Below, one piece after another: positions 40,088 to 43,080 of a stretch of DNA of 43,080 nt. The notes beneath the pieces were generated by a model. It did no database searches. It saw only the letters and a program-made list of their open reading frames with translations, and was not told where the DNA came from. The position numbers were made by a program, and so were the translations under genes. The stretch comes from Sulfurovum sp. (GTDB taxonomy: Bacteria > Campylobacterota > Campylobacteria > Campylobacterales > Sulfurovaceae). Numbering within the stretch: position 1 is the first letter of the stretch; each line of letters opens with the position of its first letter. The stretch spans positions 1-43,080 of the forward strand of contig JALWLU010000118.1 in the NCBI GenBank assembly GCA_026996325.1, given 5' to 3'.

Positions 40088-40825
40088 ATACATCCCGCCA
40101 TTCACCTTCAGCGTCTCCCCGGTGATGTAGGAGGCGTGGTCTGAAAGGAGGAAAGCGACCGCTTCGGCGACCTCTCTTGGTTCACCGAAGCGTCCCAGAG
40201 GGATCTTGGCAATGAACGCCTCTTTGACCTCATCTTTGAGTACGTCGGTCATCTCTGTGGCGATGAAGCCAGGGGTGATCGTATTGTAACGAATGTTGCG
40301 CGGGGCCGCTTCCATTGCGAAGCTCTTGGTCATTGCGATAGTACCGCCCTTGCTGGCACTGTAGTTGGTCTGTCCGGCATTGCCTGTCTCTCCGACAATC
40401 GAGGCGATGTTCACCACAGATCCGAAACGCTTCTTGCCCATCACCTTCAGCGCTTCACGGCACCCGATGAAAGTCGATTTGAGATTGGCTTCGATAACAC
40501 CCATAAAGGCTTCTGTCTTCATACGCATCGCCAGGCCGTCTTTGGTGATACCTGCGTTATTGACCAGGTAGCTGAGCTCGCCGTCTGCGGTGACAATCTC
40601 CTTGACGGCTGCAACGAATGCCGCCTCATCACTCACATCGAACCCTATAGTCTCAGCCTGACCGCCGGCAGCTTCGATCTCCGCCTTGACCGCTGCAGCT
40701 TCAGCCTCTCCGCTGCGGTAGTTCACCCATACTTTCAGTCCCATCTCTGCCAGTGTTTTGGCTATCTGCGCGCCGATACCGCGGCTTGCACCCGTTACAA
40801 GTACGTTCTTTCCTGAAAATTTCAT
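40082..40825 (-). CDS. fabG: 3-oxoacyl-ACP reductase
   Basis: 247 residues, a classic short-chain dehydrogenase: NADP motif VTGASRGIGAQIAKTL, LVNNAGITKDGLAMRM, and the Ser-Tyr-Lys triad in NIASIVGETGNAGQTNYSAS with Lys just after. C terminus ITGETLKVNGGMYM is FabG-like. It reduces 3-oxoacyl-ACP in fatty acid elongation. It is about 8.6 kb from acpP, with which it is often neighboured in this phylum. Confidence 0.94.
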   Translation of the reverse strand: MKFSGKNVLVTGASRGIGAQIAKTLAEMGLKVWVNYRSGEAEAAAVKAEIEAAGGQAETIGFDVSDEAAFVAAVKEIVTADGELSYLVNNAGITKDGLAMRMKTEAFMGVIEANLKSTFIGCREALKVMGKKRFGSVVNIASIVGETGNAGQTNYSASKGGTIAMTKSFAMEAAPRNIRYNTITPGFIATEMTDVLKDEVKEAFIAKIPLGRFGEPREVAEAVAFLLSDHASYITGETLKVNGGMYM

Positions 40826-40870
40826 CTGCTTCCTTTCTGTTGTGTGATGTATGTGATCGTTACCCGGAAC

Positions 40871-41209
40871 TCAGCAGCTAAAGAGCCGGTTCTTGATATC
40901 TTCGAAGATCTTGTAATCCTCTTCACTAATTTTGTCCGAGTAGATAATATGGTTGAGCTGCTCGAGCAGGTGATACTTCGAAAGCTTGTCCTCACAGAGT
41001 GCCTGGTTGATGATGTCGATATGCTTGTCCAGGTCGTACTCCTTGTCGATCACCTCTTCAAGAAAGGCCCGCGCCTCCTCTTCGCTGCAGTCGAAGTTCT
41101 GCCCCATGATCTCACAAAAGAGCGGTGCTTCCTTCTCTATGTCGCGATGATCTACCTTAATAATATGCGCCAGCAGGGTACCCACCGACTCTTTGATACG
41201 TTTTTCCAT
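40871..41209 (-). CDS. Small acidic helical protein of unknown function
   Basis: 112 residues from the ATG at 41209, nine bases after AGAGG; a TTG at 41218 is possible. Mostly helical and acidic (LFCEIMGQNFDCSEEEARAF, DKHIDIINQALCEDKLSKYH). The pattern of helices recalls TerB-like domains, but I do not recognise the family with certainty. It lies between gpmI and fabG on the same strand, 45 bases before fabG, suggesting one transcript. Confidence 0.7.
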   Translation of the reverse strand: MEKRIKESVGTLLAHIIKVDHRDIEKEAPLFCEIMGQNFDCSEEEARAFLEEVIDKEYDLDKHIDIINQALCEDKLSKYHLLEQLNHIIYSDKISEEDYKIFEDIKNRLFSC

Positions 41210-41295
41210 TGCGTGCAACCTCTAATTAGTGTAACATTTTACAGGGACAGCGCCCAAACAGATCTATTGCACCATTGTACCAAAAAATGCAGAGG

Positions 41296-42777
41296 CTATG
41301 CAATCAGCGGTTCATCCATCTCTTCAGGGATCGGCAGCCCCATCAGTTTGAGTACCGTAGGGGCAACATTATTGAGTCCGCCACCCTCCTTAACCTTATC
41401 AACACCGTCGGCAAGGATGTAGCACCAGACATCGCCTACGGTGTGGTTTGTCAGCACATGCCCCTCACCGTCACACATCTCTTCACAGTTGCCGTGGTCG
41501 GAGGTAAGCACGATGGCATATCCTGCCTCTTTGGCCTTGGCGACAATCTTCCCAAGCTCCGTATCGACCGCTTCCACCGCTTTCTTCGCCGCTTCGTAGT
41601 TTCCGGTGTGGCCCACCATATCACCGTTAGCGAAGTTGACCACAATGAAGTCGTACGCCTCATCCATCGCCGTGCGTACCGCATCACCCACTTCGGGGGC
41701 GGACATCTCCGGCTTGAGATCGTAAGTCTTCACGTCAGGGCTTGGAATGAGCACACGGCTTTCACCCACCACCGGTTCTTCAATGCCGCCGTTTAGAAAG
41801 AAGGTCACATGCGCGTACTTCTCGGTCTCTGCCGTATGTAGCTGACGCAGCCCGGCTTTGGCGATCACCTCTGCAAGCGTATTTTTGGGTGCCTCCTTGG
41901 GAAAGAGCACCGGGTAGGGGAACGAAGCATCATACTGCGTCATCGTCGCAATCTGCAGAGGAATGTAGCTGCGTTCGAATGCATTGAAGTCGGGATCTCC
42001 CAGAGCCGTCGTAATTTCACGCACCCTGTCAGAGCGGAAGTTGGTGACGATGACCGCATCACCCTCTTTCATCCCTTCATATCCGGCAAAGGCTACAGGC
42101 TCGATGAACTCGTCGGTCTCCCCCTTCTCGTAACTTGCCTCGATGTACTCTTTTGGAGAGAGGTCGGTTTTGGGTGTGGCCTCTGCGATGGCACGGTACC
42201 CTTTTTCAACACGCTCCCATCGGTTATCACGGTCCATAGTGTAGAATCGTCCTCCAATGGTGGCGATCCGGATATCCTCGTCACAGATCGCTTCGACCTG
42301 TTCCAGATACTCTGCCGCAGAGGTCGGACTGACATCCCTTCCGTCGGTAATGAGATGCAAAAAGACCTTTTTGCCCCTTGCTTTTGCCAGTTTCGCAAAG
42401 CCTATCGTGTGTTCGATATGTGAATGCACCCCGCCGTCACTCATCAGACCGATCAGGTGTACTCTGTCGCTGGTTTCAAGGATCTTTTTAAGCACCTCGT
42501 TGTGCTCGATACTGCCATCCTCCAGCGCCAGAGAGATCTTGACCAGGTCCTGGTAGAGCACCCTGCCAGAACCGATCGTCATGTGTCCCACTTCGGAGTT
42601 GCCCATCTGGCCTTCGGGAAGCCCCACGCTCAGCCCGTAGGTGGAGATGAGCGCTTTTGGCACGTTCTCCAACGCTTCGTAGGTCGGTTTGTTCGCATCG
42701 GCGAACGCGTTGCAGGCGCTCTCCGGTTTGTAACCGATACCGTCAGTGATGATCAGCAGTGTTTTCTGTATATCCAT
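41296..42777 (-). CDS. gpmI: 2,3-bisphosphoglycerate-independent phosphoglycerate mutase
   Basis: 493 residues, of the alkaline-phosphatase superfamily. N-terminal [10 protein letters not shown], the phosphoserine site [41 protein letters not shown], and the metal site [12 protein letters not shown] near residue 430. It interconverts 3- and 2-phosphoglycerate with two Mn ions. It is divergent from mraY, with a structured element between them. Confidence 0.96.
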   Translation of the reverse strand: MDIQKTLLIITDGIGYKPESACNAFADANKPTYEALENVPKALISTYGLSVGLPEGQMGNSEVGHMTIGSGRVLYQDLVKISLALEDGSIEHNEVLKKILETSDRVHLIGLMSDGGVHSHIEHTIGFAKLAKARGKKVFLHLITDGRDVSPTSAAEYLEQVEAICDEDIRIATIGGRFYTMDRDNRWERVEKGYRAIAEATPKTDLSPKEYIEASYEKGETDEFIEPVAFAGYEGMKEGDAVIVTNFRSDRVREITTALGDPDFNAFERSYIPLQIATMTQYDASFPYPVLFPKEAPKNTLAEVIAKAGLRQLHTAETEKYAHVTFFLNGGIEEPVVGESRVLIPSPDVKTYDLKPEMSAPEVGDAVRTAMDEAYDFIVVNFANGDMVGHTGNYEAAKKAVEAVDTELGKIVAKAKEAGYAIVLTSDHGNCEEMCDGEGHVLTNHTVGDVWCYILADGVDKVKEGGGLNNVAPTVLKLMGLPIPEEMDEPLIA

Positions 42778-42806
42778 ATCTCTCTTCTTCCCTCACAGGG
42801 TGCCTT

Positions 42807-42896
42807 GGTGCCTTTTTGTCCGATGCGACCAAGGAGCGCCCAACCCGCCAGGGCGCTTGCCGTTCGCGATGCCAGAGCATTGGACAAAAAGGCACC
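42807..42896. other. Conserved-core, variable-stem structured element, copy 2
   Basis: GGTGCCTTTTTGTCC (42807-42821) pairs perfectly with 42882-42896, and five more pairs (one G-U) make a 20-bp stem. The 50-base core (42827-42876) has AAGGAGC, CAACCCG, GGGCG, TGCCGTT, GCGA and TGCCAGA as in the copy at 26466, plus a perfect inner GCGCCC/GGGCGC hairpin. A T-run follows at 42913-42918. It sits in the divergent gpmI-mraY gap. Confidence 0.6.
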
Positions 42897-42974
42897 CCTA
42901 AACCCCTGCGCTGTTTTTTATTGAAATCATAGTAAAATAAGCTTTTGTATACCTAAATTACACGAAAGAGAGTC

Positions 42975-43080
42975 ATGCTCTATACCATCTCGCAACTTTT
43001 CGACATCAACCTCTTTGGCTACATCACCGTACGGGCCGGCTTCGCCTTCATGATCGCATTCATCTTCACCCTTGTCGCGA
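42975..43080 (+). CDS. mraY: Phospho-N-acetylmuramoyl-pentapeptide transferase (partial, 5' end)
   Basis: The first 35 codons only; the gene runs off the window. MLYTISQLFDINLFGYITVR then AGFAFMIAFIFTLVA matches the start of MraY, including the F.Y.TVRAG segment at the first membrane helix. It makes lipid I in peptidoglycan synthesis. AAAGAGAG precedes the ATG, and a TGTATACCT -10-like box is at about 42946-42954. The gpmI-mraY neighbourhood fits Campylobacterota. Confidence 0.85.
   Translation, partial: MLYTISQLFDINLFGYITVRAGFAFMIAFIFTLVA

Noticed and set aside
42807-42918. Simple rho-independent terminator
   Set aside because: The loop is 50 bases of conserved sequence, the T-run is 17 bases away, and it lies in a divergent gap where neither gene ends.

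Overview
The window reads as chromosomal DNA of a free-living member of the Campylobacterota, most likely a Sulfurovum- or Sulfurimonas-like organism. This rests on several things: a PgbA-type secreted protein, a short ComEC, the gpmI-mraY junction at the right edge, the dedA/accA/fabF/acpP block, and TTG/GTG starts among AT-rich promoters. The genus is an inference. No rRNA, tRNA, CRISPR array or complete insertion sequence was seen.

Layout. 0-12 kb: a PgbA-like protein, a GlcD-type FAD oxidase, a BrkB/YihY membrane protein, comEC, dnaB (split in its P-loop by a 344-residue intein with a LAGLIDADG endonuclease), ispG, priA and three tandem type IV pilin-like genes. 12-18 kb: a small ZapA/ZapB-like pair, uvrB, ppk1 and a gamma-carbonic anhydrase. 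18-26.5 kb: an EI24/CysZ-like protein, a DnaQ-like exonuclease, trpF, rpe, an MscS-type channel whose signal-peptide end is cut off by one in-frame TAG, rpmB, a TrkA-N potassium channel and argJ. 26.5-31.5 kb: a YdcH-like protein, dbpA and the lipid block acpP-fabF-accA-dedA. 31.5-40 kb: a hybrid sensor with a degenerate kinase core, a NosA/OprC-like TonB-dependent receptor followed by tonB-exbD-exbB, a YegS-like lipid kinase and a two-component pair. 40-43 kb: fabG, a small helical protein, gpmI and the start of mraY. Most genes are housekeeping: replication and repair, isoprenoid, lipid, tryptophan and arginine synthesis, the envelope and energised outer-membrane uptake.

The most unusual layer is between the genes. 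Many gaps are filled almost wholly by elements whose ends are arrays of 7-bp repeats. The array is forward at one end and reverse-complemented at the other. The heptamer differs from gap to gap (agtgaat, agtgaag, attaaaa, gtaggaa, agtgcta) but the period is always 7. Inside are GGTATGC-hairpin modules. Two elements each carry an intact gene for an S23-type four-helix-bundle protein, in sense with and just upstream of ispG and uvrB. At least three others, upstream of dnaB, ppk and trpF, have the same frame but only a short reading frame with a ribosome binding site, running into the start codon of the next gene. Where elements meet genes there are often perfect palindromes made from the gene's own end. 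I read these as S23 cassettes and their decayed copies, spread inside operons.

A second unexplained element occurs twice (after argJ and before mraY): a conserved core of about 50 nt capped on long, perfect stems of unrelated sequence. It looks like a structured RNA or a fold-back mobile element.
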